From positions 8,730,068-8,794,067 of the forward strand of contig CM043865.1 of assembly GCA_023846275.1 (NCBI GenBank): a stretch of DNA of 64,000 nt. Reading direction: 5' to 3'. This DNA comes from Vanilla planifolia. Lineage: Eukaryota > Streptophyta > Magnoliopsida > Asparagales > Orchidaceae. The notes under the pieces were generated by a model. It was not told where the DNA came from, made no database searches, and saw only the letters and a list, made by a program, of their open reading frames with translations. Shown one piece after another: positions 9,516 through 20,639 of this stretch; position 1 is the first letter of the stretch, and each line of letters begins with the position of its first letter. The position numbers and the translations under genes were made by a program.

Positions 9516-12151
9516 GTTGGGGATAAGAGGATTAAAAAGAAAAGATAATATATAAGATGCATTTATAAATATTTAAGAAAGAATGAATATAATAAAAAGT
9601 GGAATAATAAATGAATACATCTATTAGCTAAAACATTCCTTAAATTCCTAGTTCTTAGGAATTGGATTTAGTCGACCATATGATTTATGTGGGTTAGTTT
9701 AAATACTAGAGCCATAGCTAACCTAAACCCAAAACCAATTCATCTTAAGTTAAAACCTTGATTTCAAGAGGTGTGTCCTTTGCTATATAAACCCTTATGA
9801 TACACTTTTAAGAGTTTTAGAAAATGAAGCAAAAAAAAGAGATTTTTGAAGAGGCTAACTGAAAGCATACTAAGGACAAAACCTAAGGTAAAACATGAGG
9901 AAGAACAGGGTGGAGGGCTCACAATTAAAGTATAGAAAATATCTAATATAAAATAAGTCCTTTACATGGGTTTTAATAGCTAAGATCTAACTAAGAAAAA
10001 ATGAAATGCTTTTTAAATGCATGTGAAACTTTAGAAAAATTGATAACAAGACATTCCTTCTCTTGAATTTTGATTTTGAATGATGGATTTCTTTCTACCC
10101 AAGAGTATGATGGATTTAATTTGCATTAAAAAGGGTTACTTTTCATTTTAATGTAATAAATCCGTGAAGACAAAGTAGAACCAATGATGTTATGTTATGT
10201 TGCAAGTTGGTTTTTATTATAGATATCTATAAAATATGAATGTTGAATGAAAAATATGATTCAAATACCCATTAACTAAGACATTTTAATATGGACTAAG
10301 TTGAATACCATGCCAAATTTTATGCCTTGTTGGTTAATAAAGCATGGAGTATCATGAAATATTCTTAGAAACATTTTGGCAAACCATGGAAAAACATATT
10401 TTTTTTTTGTGATTAACCTTCATGACTTAAACAAGATAATCTTAATTTCTTAGCATATTTCTAAAATTTAAGATCTCTAGCAAAATCTTTATTTGTTTCA
10501 AGATAAATATATGCATGATTAAGTAGATTGTATGTAATATTTACTACTTACTTTTTCATGAGTTTCATGCTGTGATCAACCAAGCATTTCACAAATGAGA
10601 CCTATTCCATGTTTTTTGTATAAAACTAATTATTTAAAATACAAATTTTAATATGAGGTACTAAGGTTGCATTTGAAACTTTCCACAATTTAAGTTGAGA
10701 GCCTAACATAATAAGGATGTGTAATCATTATTAAACTATGGAGAAAAAATAATATGAAAGGCTATTTGACAAATTTTATACCTTAGTTTAAGCCATAAAC
10801 CAGTTAAGGTCTCTTAGAATTGAAGCAAAACCCAAGTTACGTTCCAGCCAAATATCTCCTTTGCCTTAGGTTTTCTTGGGAAGCAAGGAACAATGACTTG
10901 GCTAGTTATAAGAGGTTTAGCTTCAACCTTTAAAAAGACCTAAATAGATTCTAAGGTATGAGTGTCCCTTGGTTCCTAGTTGGAAGACCTTAAAGGGCTC
11001 AACTTAAGGTTGTAGAAGAAGTGCTACAATGGAATCAATTCTTAAGCTAAAGGACTTATTGATAATTCATAGTCCTTAAAGGAGTTTAATTGGAAATTTA
11101 AGGTTCTTAGTTATGGCTATGTGAGATAAGTTTTATATTGGAATTAAACTTAATGGCTTAGGAATAATTAATGGAAAGGAACCCATAATAGAAGGTTCTA
11201 TGCACATTACAAGTTAGACTTTGGATAATAAGTTCTTAATCAAGATCTTAAATGAAGTTTGAAGAGCTTAAGATAAGACTTATAGATATTCTAAGTTCAT
11301 CCAAGGAAAATAAAAAGATAAAGATATTAGTTTGGCCTTTCATATGATGAGGTTCTTCAGATAAGACCATGAGTGATGCTATTTAATCTCTAAAGCCATT
11401 TGATTATACCTTAGATGATGATCTGAGGGATGTATGGTGGCTCAGGAGAGGTCATATGATGGTTAAAATGACTTAAGATTTCTTTTGAGATAAAAGAGAG
11501 TCACTAGTAATATTTGTGTGAACTTAGATTTAATAGCAATTAACTATATATGGTTTCTATAGGTATATGATAAGGCTTTGTGAGCATTAAAGTTAGTCTA
11601 GACAGGTAAGGTCTAAAATGAAATCATGGTAAGACCAAAAATAGGAAAAATGGACTAACATATCCTAAATAACTAAGTTATGACTTAGTGGAATCCTAGA
11701 GCATTAGGTGTAATGGACTTCTATCAGGCATATTTTTTTAAAAGATAGATAGGTTAGTTACTCTATTCTCTTGACTTAAAGATATGTCACATAGATAGTT
11801 GAGTTAGTAGAAGTGCTAGATATCATGGTAAGAACCTCTAGGATTAGTTTGATGCCATAAAATAAATAGTCTCAAAAGAGAACAATTATATATTTAGCTT
11901 TATAGAGAATCACATAATATGTCATGTTATGAAAGGGAGTATAAATAATTATTAAGGATGGACATTACCTTATGAGTGTTGGATTACATGATATGATAAG
12001 AGTGTCAAGTGCTATCATGGTTCTCTTAGATATGAGAGTGCATTGATTACATAAGGACACTAAGAATTTGGTTAGCCACATTATAAGTATAGGTATTGTC
12101 TTAGTTGATATTTGTAATGCTTATGATAGCTAGGAATAATGTTATTATTTA
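9516..12151 (+). repeat. Middle section of the old Tekay-type solo LTR
   Basis: No reading frame of interest. This is the body of the old solo LTR between the two younger insertions. A TATA box (TATATAAA, 9785-9792) is followed by a purine-rich leader (about 9825-9920), as in an LTR promoter. The rest is AT-rich with short self-similar words built on AAGATTAAG and TTAAGG. I found no pol or gag similarity in any frame. Confidence 0.5.
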
Positions 12152-14674
12152 TGTTACACCCCATTTTTCCTAGGCTGATTTTTGGCATACATTTTTTTTT
12201 TTTTTTTTTATATAGACAGCTCAGATCGTCCCATACCAACCTGAGTAGCCTACGAAAACATAGGATATAACACATCATTACACACCTACTTTCCTTAACA
12301 ATGTGGATCCCATCTCCCGGGTACACCGTCAAATCAGGTTCATGACTCCTGAATTAACAGATGGACTCGCGCAATGTTACTCCTACTAGACCCAATACTC
12401 CTAACCCATACCGGTAGGAGAACCGGTCTAATAGAAGTCTGAACCCCCACGGTTAAGTTCCATAGTCATGTAATGACCTCACCATCAAACAAAAAGATAT
12501 ATAACATCCACAATAAAATATGGCACTCCACACACCATACTCCAAGACAATAAAATAAAACAGTGAATGAAACTACATCACAAGAATAAGATCCAAGTCC
12601 AACAAGTGTAATATTATCCAACCAGACATAAGTCAGAATTACCCTCACATATTACATGACATATGAGAGTAACAATCTCATTAAATACATCCAACAGCAA
12701 CAATCATCTAACCAGAATATCTCAGACAATCACCAATCAGAAATCCTTCACAAGCCTGCTGACCACGATCCCACCTAATTCGGTAGCGTCAAGTCTGCCG
12801 AGCCACTGAAAATATATAATACAGGAATGAGCTACGCCCAGTAGGAAAGTCAGCTAGTAAAACTCACATGCAAGAGAAGGATAATAGCAAAAATACAGGA
12901 ATACAGCATAACAATGTACGGTGGATAGGCACTCTCAGTCCCAGACTCCGACCAACCACAGCCACCCCAGTCACACCAGAGTAGCTCTCCTCTGGGCTAC
13001 CAGGCAACGTGCCAGTGGGAACGCCCATCTCGAAACACGCATGGCGCCTAAGCACCCGACACCGCAGTGTCTCTCGTCAATCAATCTCCTGGAGACTACA
13101 GACAGATCCAGTCACATAATCTCTAGCCAACGTGAGACACCCCTGCCACCCTAAGGCGCGCAGGCCTACACACTTGGCTAGCCACTGCGAGACACCCCTG
13201 CCACCCTCAGGCGCGCAGGCCTACACACATGGACCAGGAGAGATTGACTCAGCCACCGTCCCAAGGAGTCCTCTACCAACAACTTCCATAGAAGCTCACG
13301 CCCCTACAGTCATTGCCAATCTCTAACTCCAAGATTCGGCAACATGTGTCCAGGTACAACAAGGCGTATACCAGTCTACATGTATACTGTGGAAGCTAAG
13401 TCCGAACCGCCCAGTTACCTACCACAACTACCCTAAAACATCATATAGGGTCTATAGTAGTCCGGTCCAATATGCCAATCCATGAAATATGCCAATACTG
13501 AATAAACTGACTCAATCCATGCCGTTGCCATCAAAGCAACACAATTGTCAATTACTGACTGTTCTGGTAGCATCCGTGTACCATACCTTTGTCTGACTGT
13601 TTCCAGCTGTACTGTCATCAGTGATAACATTTTTCCCCACTTCAGGAAATTTGTTCTTTACCCACTGATCTCTAGAATTTTCGAAATTTCTCATTTCCAA
13701 GTTTTCTGATTTTCCTTGAATTTCCTAAATGTAAATAATTCCTAAAACTCAATTATCGAGTTTTTCCTAAATTTGAAATATCAAATTTTGCATTTTATCC
13801 ATTTTTTTCCAAAATTCGGAATAATTCCCCGAATTTAAAATTTTGCTATTCACTATACCGCGCCGAATCCCCTGAATCGCATCTTGCCACCGGTTCGGGC
13901 TTTCATGCTGAACCAAACCCCGCCGGTCAGTTATTAATCCGAAATTCAGCCGACGCTTATATATAATATTAATGATTAATATTATTATTATTCTCTTAAT
14001 AATTCAACTAATCCCTAATTAATCCTTAATTCGTCTCCTTCCTTCGCCCGTCGTCCGCGAACCCTAGCCGACCAATACGATCATTCCGTCGATTTCCGGC
14101 GACTGCGTACAAGGAGAACATGTTCGTACTATCCTAATGTTCCAATAATGTCGCTAATTTCCTAAGGTTCAAATCAAGTTTTCCGCCGAGCAGTTTCGTC
14201 TAATCCTCATGTTGTTAATTCACGAAATTATAGTTCTAGCATTATACAATCATATTAACATGAATAAAGTGGCATATTTAAATCCTCATGCTTGGTAATT
14301 TTCCAATTTCGGCGAAACAAATTAACGTCCCGAAAACCCTAACATGCAATTTTCGATAATTTGTACAATTAGCTTCAAAAATCACATTCGTATGCTTAGA
14401 TAGAGATTTGCAAACTAATACATGCTTCAATTTGCTAATTATCTAATTTAAATATCTGAAATTCCTACCTCGAAGACGCCGGCGACGGTGAAGCTCGTCC
14501 GCAGCTCGCCGCAGCTCCTCGCCGAACGAATTTGGTCTCAAACGACTCTCCTCGGTCTCGTGGATCTCCGGGCACAAAAAGCCCCTTGCCAGGCCGCCGG
14601 AATCACGCGCCGTACGCCGGGAATTTCCTCGCTATCGCCGTCGAACGAAAACCCTATTCGCTGCTTCGCGAGGG

Positions 14675-14682
14675 TTTTTATA
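14675..14682 (-). promoter_or_regulatory. TATA box of the inverted solo LTR
   Basis: TATAAAAA on the minus strand is followed by CCCTCGCG, matching 5168-5175. It lies about 510 bp from the LTR start, compared with 433 bp in the other copy. The difference is largely the two extra 40-bp repeats just upstream. Confidence 0.45.
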
Positions 14683-14732
14683 CCCCGGGCCGACACGGTG
14701 AACCCGTTACGCGTTCGACACGTTTTCGACAC

Positions 14733-14812
14733 GTGAGCACCCGATACGCGCTGTCGACACGCTATCCACACGGTAAGCACACAATACGCGCTGTCGACAC
14801 GCTATCGACACG
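14733..14812 (-). repeat. Two 40-bp tandem units upstream of the LTR TATA box
   Basis: Units at 14733-14772 and 14773-14812 share ATACGCGCTGTCGACACGCT and differ at a few bases; a partial third begins at 14813. On the element strand they lie 51-130 bp upstream of the TATA box. The young plus-strand copy has only a single diverged equivalent near 5095-5130. Confidence 0.75.
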
Positions 14813-15687
14813 GTAAACACCCGATCAGCCGGTTCGATCTCACCCGCCGATCTCGACCGTCCGATCCGCTTATTAGAACGCACACGCAAACTCACCCGGC
14901 GAACCGCCTCCGCCTTCGCTGAACCGTTCCGGTCCGGTTCACGCGCGATAAAAAAAACGATTTCCGGTTTAATTTAATTAGATTTTCGAATTTCTAAAAA
15001 ATCTAATAAATCCAATTAAATAGGGAAAATTAATTAAAAATTCCTCGGTGCTCCAAAAAATTCCCAAAAGATTTCAGAAATTCCAATAGCCTACAATTGA
15101 GTTCCTGGCTCATCCTACTGTCGATTCGAAATCATCTAAGCCACAATTAATTTATTAAAGATCAAATACATAAAATTTTACCGGGTATAACAATTTACAT
15201 AATTTACTCAATTATTGCATATAAATTACTTTGATATTACATGTTAGTTTTATAGTATTACTCAAGAATTCTCTATTAAACTTTTCAACTCACCCCTAAT
15301 ATTTTTATAGGATTAAAGAGTTAAGTAAGAGTCAAGCTAGTGATCATCAGAGTTAGTATAATAATTAGATGATTATTTCTTTCATTTTGATATTAGTAAT
15401 AAATATAATCTTATTTGTCATCAATTGTATTTATTAGATATGATGTTATATTTGGATTATTATTTAGACTTAGTAGTTGTTATTATACGTTTCATCAGAC
15501 TTTAGTAATTATTTTATAATGTTACATTGGTTTAGATTTATATTCTAGTGATTTATTTATTAAATAGATTTATTAACATGATATTATGTATATGAAACTA
15601 TAATAAAGATTGTACGTACATTTGTTGTTGTGGATTTTGAATTAGTTATACTTGTGGTTTGAAAAATAAACTATGTGTAACAATTGA

Positions 15688-16680
15688 ATAGCATTAATAT
15701 AATATAAGAAGCCAAATCATGTATATACTCACATATGTTGAATATTAAATGAGAATAATGTGACAAATGTTATCTTATTTGAATAATTCAAAGAAGATAA
15801 GAAAACCCAAATTAATGTTTTTTATTATTTAATAAATTGAAAAACTAGAAAAGTATGGTAACTTATTTAAAGGATTAAGGATCTCGATAAACATTAGTTC
15901 TACATTTATTGAGCAGGAAATGAGATTGATTTTATATGAAAATTGAGGGTTATAACTGATTGAATAAGCATGATCTTACATCATACAAGTCTCACATCTA
16001 ATTTAGATTATTTGAATTGAAGTATTATTATAGATTCATGCAAGTATGATTGTATTTCAACTTGAATTATCCTAATATGATCTTATCCCTAGACGATTAA
16101 ATATCAAATTTTTATGTGGTTGCATAGACCATATACATACAATTAAGTTATCATGCTTAAAAGACTTATCATCACCTAGAATCATAGTTAGACATGTATG
16201 ACACATTATAGGATTAGTATGAACTAGATAAGTAAAGATAACATTGAAATTAAACAAGTACAAATAGCTTATCACTCAAGTATGTATGATGTATGATCAT
16301 CTAATCAGCTATGTATAATGATCATATCAACTACTTATTTATAAGTTGCATCCTGAATCATTTGGTATGATATTTTAGTTCATACAAGTATGAATTTTGT
16401 ATATATAAATAACACTATTAGGAAGGGTCACTCCCAAAAAGTTTAATTGAGAGCAAAATCAAAAAGTGAATAGTCCAAAGGGGTATTTGTGGTGATCTCT
16501 TGTATGATCAACCCTAAGTTGATTTCAATTAATTCAATAGCTTTCCTTTTGGGTAAATTCACACTTCCTTCATGATTCTCTATATTCGCTATTAAGATTT
16601 TGTTCTTTCTTATGTTAAGTAATCCTTATTAACCTAAAAAAATTTCATGCATAAGATAGAATCTAAAAAAAATGCTTAGT
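15688..16680 (+). other. Resumed internal region of the plus-strand copia element, unassigned
   Basis: After the old solo LTR the host element resumes. No protease, integrase, RT or RNase H could be read in any frame. About 15960-16400 contains ATGATC and GTATGAT words like those in the LTRs, so part of it may be a displaced LTR piece. About 16420-16640 has no similarity I recognise. Confidence 0.3.
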
Positions 16681-16689
16681 TCTTTAAAA

Positions 16690-17765
16690 AATGTAGTAAT
16701 GACAAAATCACTAAGAGACCACCAACTAAGAAACAAGCTTCTAAGAAGACACAACCATTGACCAACTATGTCTTGGACAAAGCATTTTTCGAAACTGATG
16801 TTGACAAGGAAGTATTTTAAAAAAGTAAAGAATATAGGATCAGCATACCAAAGCCACTTAATGATGAGTAAGAATTTAAAAAAGGTGATCTAATTCTATT
16901 CTATTTTATTGAGATAAGACTTGAGGATGTAATAAAACTAAGACATCCATTCACTAGTACCATAATTAGACATTTTTATGTAATTCTAAAAATCTCAAAA
17001 GATTTTAGTGTGGTAAGATCATATCTACATATGACCCTAATAAAGATCACCAAGGAGGATCTAAATGGATTCTTCAATATTCTTTCATCCAATCCTACTC
17101 TGTGGGTTCAAGTTTTGTTTAAATCAAGGAGAATAAATTTATTTATAATTTGACCAAAAATAGACATGTATAAAAGATCAAGCTTTTAACATAATAAGCT
17201 TAGTACAACATTTTTCTAGAAGTACAATAATGTCAAAGTGTGGTGGTAAATAACACATCCCTTATGGCTATTGTTTTCTAATTATTACTATTACTACTTG
17301 AAAAAAGAATCATTTGACATGTTTGTGATAATTTTCAAGTTAGAAAACAAGATTCTTATGGTTAAGAATCTAAAATACAAGAAAAAAAGTCAATTCAAGT
17401 TATGGATATTTGGTTGTACCATTTATCAATTTTAAGTATAATATAATATCAGAGGATTTGAACTGATTCCTAGGACCATAAATGGATTAGACATGAAAAT
17501 GATGTAGTACTTTGTACCAACCCATTCTAAATAGGTTGGTGCAACTCATGAACATAAGGATTTGTTAGCCATAAAAGCTTATCATGGATTACAACTATCT
17601 ATATATGTTACTTCTCTACCTAAACCCCATTAGACATCCACATCCTTTGTTGGAGCTTCAAATGCTAGTGCATCATGAAATGATACTTTCAAGGAGATTA
17701 AAGATAATTTTTTTTTACCATGGAGAGTGAAATTCATAAACAAATAGATTTTCTTTCCATAGCAA
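16690..17765 (+). pseudogene. Degenerate ORF of the putative plant transposon protein type
   Basis: A broken frame sits where SIRE-type elements carry an extra ORF between pol and the 3' LTR. It opens with a basic stretch K-R-P-P-T-K-K-Q-A-S-K-K. Then, at about 16950-17110, come I-I-R-H-F-Y-V-I-L, a V-R-S-Y-L region, and I-T-K-E-D-L-N-G-F-F, resembling the core of the Pfam putative plant transposon protein domain (R-x-F-Y-x-N-L ... S-x-V-R-G ... L). Several stops and frame changes interrupt it. The tail near 17720-17760 reads M-E-S-E-I-H-K-Q-I-D-F-L, like the coiled-coil end of such ORFs. The molecular role of this domain is unknown. Confidence 0.45.
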
Positions 17766-18062
17766 CTATAGTTTTACTTAGAAAACCTTGAAAATTCTTG
17801 CTAAGAACATTTTATACAAAATTTTCTAGATAAATATTTATTAATTGATAGATTTTACTGCCTTCTTTTAATTTTTATCAAATGGAATGACTTATTGTCT
17901 TGTCTTTGTGATTTATTATGCTGCATATTCACTTTGTTTCTTAATTAATGGGGAGACAAATATTGTATATGAAATATTGGTTTTCAAAGTGAAGTCGATG
18001 TTTGAAGTGATATTTAGTAATTCATATAAGCTTTATATCTACTAGTCCCCTTGAATGATCAC

Positions 18063-18076
18063 AAAAAAAGGGAGAA
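18063..18076 (+). other. Polypurine tract
   Basis: A 14-base all-purine run (AAAAAAAGGGAGAA) lies immediately before TGATACC, the proposed start of LTR B. SIRE-type elements have an AAAAAGGGGGAGA-like tract at this place. It supports the 18077 boundary. Confidence 0.5.
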
Positions 18077-20639
18077 TGATACCAAATGTAAATGCTAGAA
18101 CTCATAATTATAAGGAGAGATCAACAACTAGTGGGAGCTATAACTATATGAGAAATACTACAAGAAACTTATATTGTGATTATGATTCTAGTTTTATCTA
18201 GTATGATTATTGTGTTGAATGCATAAATGTAAAACCTAAAGGTGAATATAGTATTGGAATGCTTTAATAGCTAAACATAACTATTGTAATGTTTTTGTTA
18301 TTATTGCAATGTCATAGTCACCTGTTGAATGCATAAATGCAAGGGGAGTTACCTTTTAAGCTCAATTTTCTTATTCCTTCCTACTTTTTGTAGTGTGTTA
18401 TTTGGTGTGATCTTTTTTTAATGATTAACTATTGGTAAATATAAAATCCTTATTTTACCTTAATATCTATTATAGTTTGTTAATATTAAATCCTTTAGAG
18501 TAGTACCTTTATTTTTTTATTCTTTATACAACAATATTCTTTTTATAGCATTAGTTTTATAATCATTAAGAGAGAGATTATTATATCCTTAAAGATGATG
18601 ATCACAAAATCAAGTTATTAATTACTAATTAATATTTGAAGGTTTGTAGTAAGACTTAGATATTTTATGTAGAGAATGCTAAAAGAAGGTTCATGCACTT
18701 GTAATTGGAAGACGTTTGAAGACCTATGCTCAAGTTTGTCTCAATTTGTACATCTTGGAGTCATACTCGTAGCTCTTGGTGTTGTGGCTACCTATTAAAT
18801 GTTCACTTTTAAGACAATTATTTGGTTTTTTTGTTAATTCATCTCTTAGTATTATATAGAACTTAGGAATAATTTCATTGCATGTATATGTTACTTTGCA
18901 TAATCATGCTTTTAGGTCATAAAGCTTGTAAAAGCCATGTTCTTCACCGTCTAATGATCGTATGATATGATGCGTAAAATTTTATTTGTATGGTCTAGAT
19001 TCTAGCTTACATTAACGATTAAAGTTAAATGTGGTATGGCATCATATATGTATGATATCATCATTGTATAGATGCAACCATTATTTGGACTTAGAATTAG
19101 AGTGTAAACTTGATCATAAAAGGTATTAGCCTTATATGTTATGATCAATTCTCTAAGATTTGAGTTTGCACTAGTATTGTATGATTATGAAGCTTCCTTT
19201 ATATGAGTATATAATCTATTTCCTCGTAGAGTTTTATATATATAAGCTTGGTTGTAATAAAACATATATGATTAATATATCATACTAATACATCCTTATA
19301 GTGATATTATAGCTTAGCCATATGCACAATAGTCTTTATATGGTAACCTAGTTTTGTCCTATGTGTTCATAAAGGCTACATTCTATGGTATGAAGTAAAG
19401 TATTTATATATGTATGATCCATTCTCTTTCATAAACAATCTCAATTACCTTAAATAAGAAATTCATTCATTGTACCATACGAATATGATAATTATATCAT
19501 ATGAATATGATCATCATCTTTGATTTGTCTACATTATCACACAATGATAATCTATGTATTACACTTGTATGATTCCTTGTTGTATAACGCTTAAAGTAAG
19601 ATTGATACAAAACAGTCACACTATTATGGTGAGTTTATTATATGTGTATGACTATCCTTTTTAGTCACATAATACAACATTTTTAGAAAGCATGGTTCAT
19701 GGTGAAAATAAATATCATACAATGATGATCCACTATTGCACTTTTTTGAAATATTTGAATTATAAAGATGAACTGTATTATACTTGTGTAATTTGTGTGT
19801 GATCATCTAGTATGATGTATATAAAACTTAAACACTACATTAAGAATTAACATCGTATAACAATAATATGATAGATTGTCAAAACCTATAATGGCTAGTT
19901 TATTTCACTTGAAAATACCATTATAGCATTTGAAGCTTCTTTATTTGCATCTAACTCACTTATATAAATAGAGTTTCAAAAAAAAAGAATTGATGATTAT
20001 GCATAGATTGCTAAATCATTTGAAGGATTACAATAGGAAAATCATTAGAATACTAAGTATGCCAAAATTAAGGCTTCAACAAATCCATTCTTAGTTCTTT
20101 CAACATTGAATTAAGCTTTATTTTATTTAGTAATATCCTTTATATAATTTATTTTTTGTGTCATATAAATTTAACAAGTGAATGATATAAACTTTGTGCA
20201 TGAGCTTTATTGTGTTAAATATGTTATAATATTTATAAAGCCATTGTACTTGCTAAGTAGTAAGTTGTGCTTTATTGGCGTAATAAAAATGGGATAATTT
20301 ATGTGAGATATACCCCTAATAACCACAACAAAAGGGTGTGGATTATTTGGTGGAAGCTTGGTTAGGTTGATGAAGAGTAGATTTAGACACTAGTTAAGTT
20401 GAACCACCTAGATAATCTTATGCTCTCTAGCTTTGCTTAATTGCATGTTTTACTTAACTTATTACATCACATTACAATTTTTTTATAGAGCACTAAGAGT
20501 AAATTCATATTAATTAATTTTATAAAATTATTTGTGTTGATTAAACTTGATTGATAAAGCAAAAGTTTAATCAAAACCTTGTATTTAAAACTAAGAGTTT
20601 TGTAAATCTTTTGTTTATTGATTTCATATAGTTATAACA
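18077..20639 (+). repeat. 3' LTR of the SIRE/Maximus-like copia element (LTR B)
   Basis: Starts TGATACC after the polypurine tract and ends TTATAACA at 20639, where the RT frame of another element begins. Its 3' two-thirds aligns with LTR A. A TATA box (TATAAATA) is at 19973-19980. The many differences between LTR A and LTR B mark this as an old insertion, in contrast to the Tekay copies nested inside it. Frames at 19624-19806 and elsewhere in it are chance. Confidence 0.6.

Larger units (their letters stand above)
12147..15197 (-). mobile_element. Young Tekay-type solo LTR, inverted
   Basis: The LTR is 12152-15192 (3041 bp). Read on the minus strand it starts TGTTATACCCGG and ends GGGGTGTAACA. 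ATTTA flanks it on both sides (12147-12151 and 15193-15197). Near-identity to the 5' LTR at 4735-7789 is clear: the same short frames, the same 55-bp duplication and the same termini, with scattered substitutions. It lost its internal region by LTR-LTR recombination. It sits in the same old LTR as the other young insertion, in opposite orientation and about 2.6 kb away. Its promoter-proximal region carries two extra 40-bp units. Confidence 0.93.
4475..15687 (+). mobile_element. Old Tekay/Del-type solo LTR, split by two younger insertions
   Basis: The LTR begins TGTTATACATA at 4480 and ends TATGTGTAACA at 15682. It is flanked by the 5-bp repeat ATTGA (4475-4479 and 15683-15687). Removing the two younger insertions and one copy of each of their target duplications leaves 4480-4734, 9516-12151 and 15198-15682, about 3.4 kb, close to the roughly 3.05-kb LTR of the young copies. 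The termini (TGTTATAC...TGTAACA) are shared with the young family. The sequence near 15285-15310 (CTCACCCC..TTTTTATAGG) resembles the late part of Del/Tekay LTRs. No internal region remains, so it is a solo LTR left by recombination. Confidence 0.75.
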
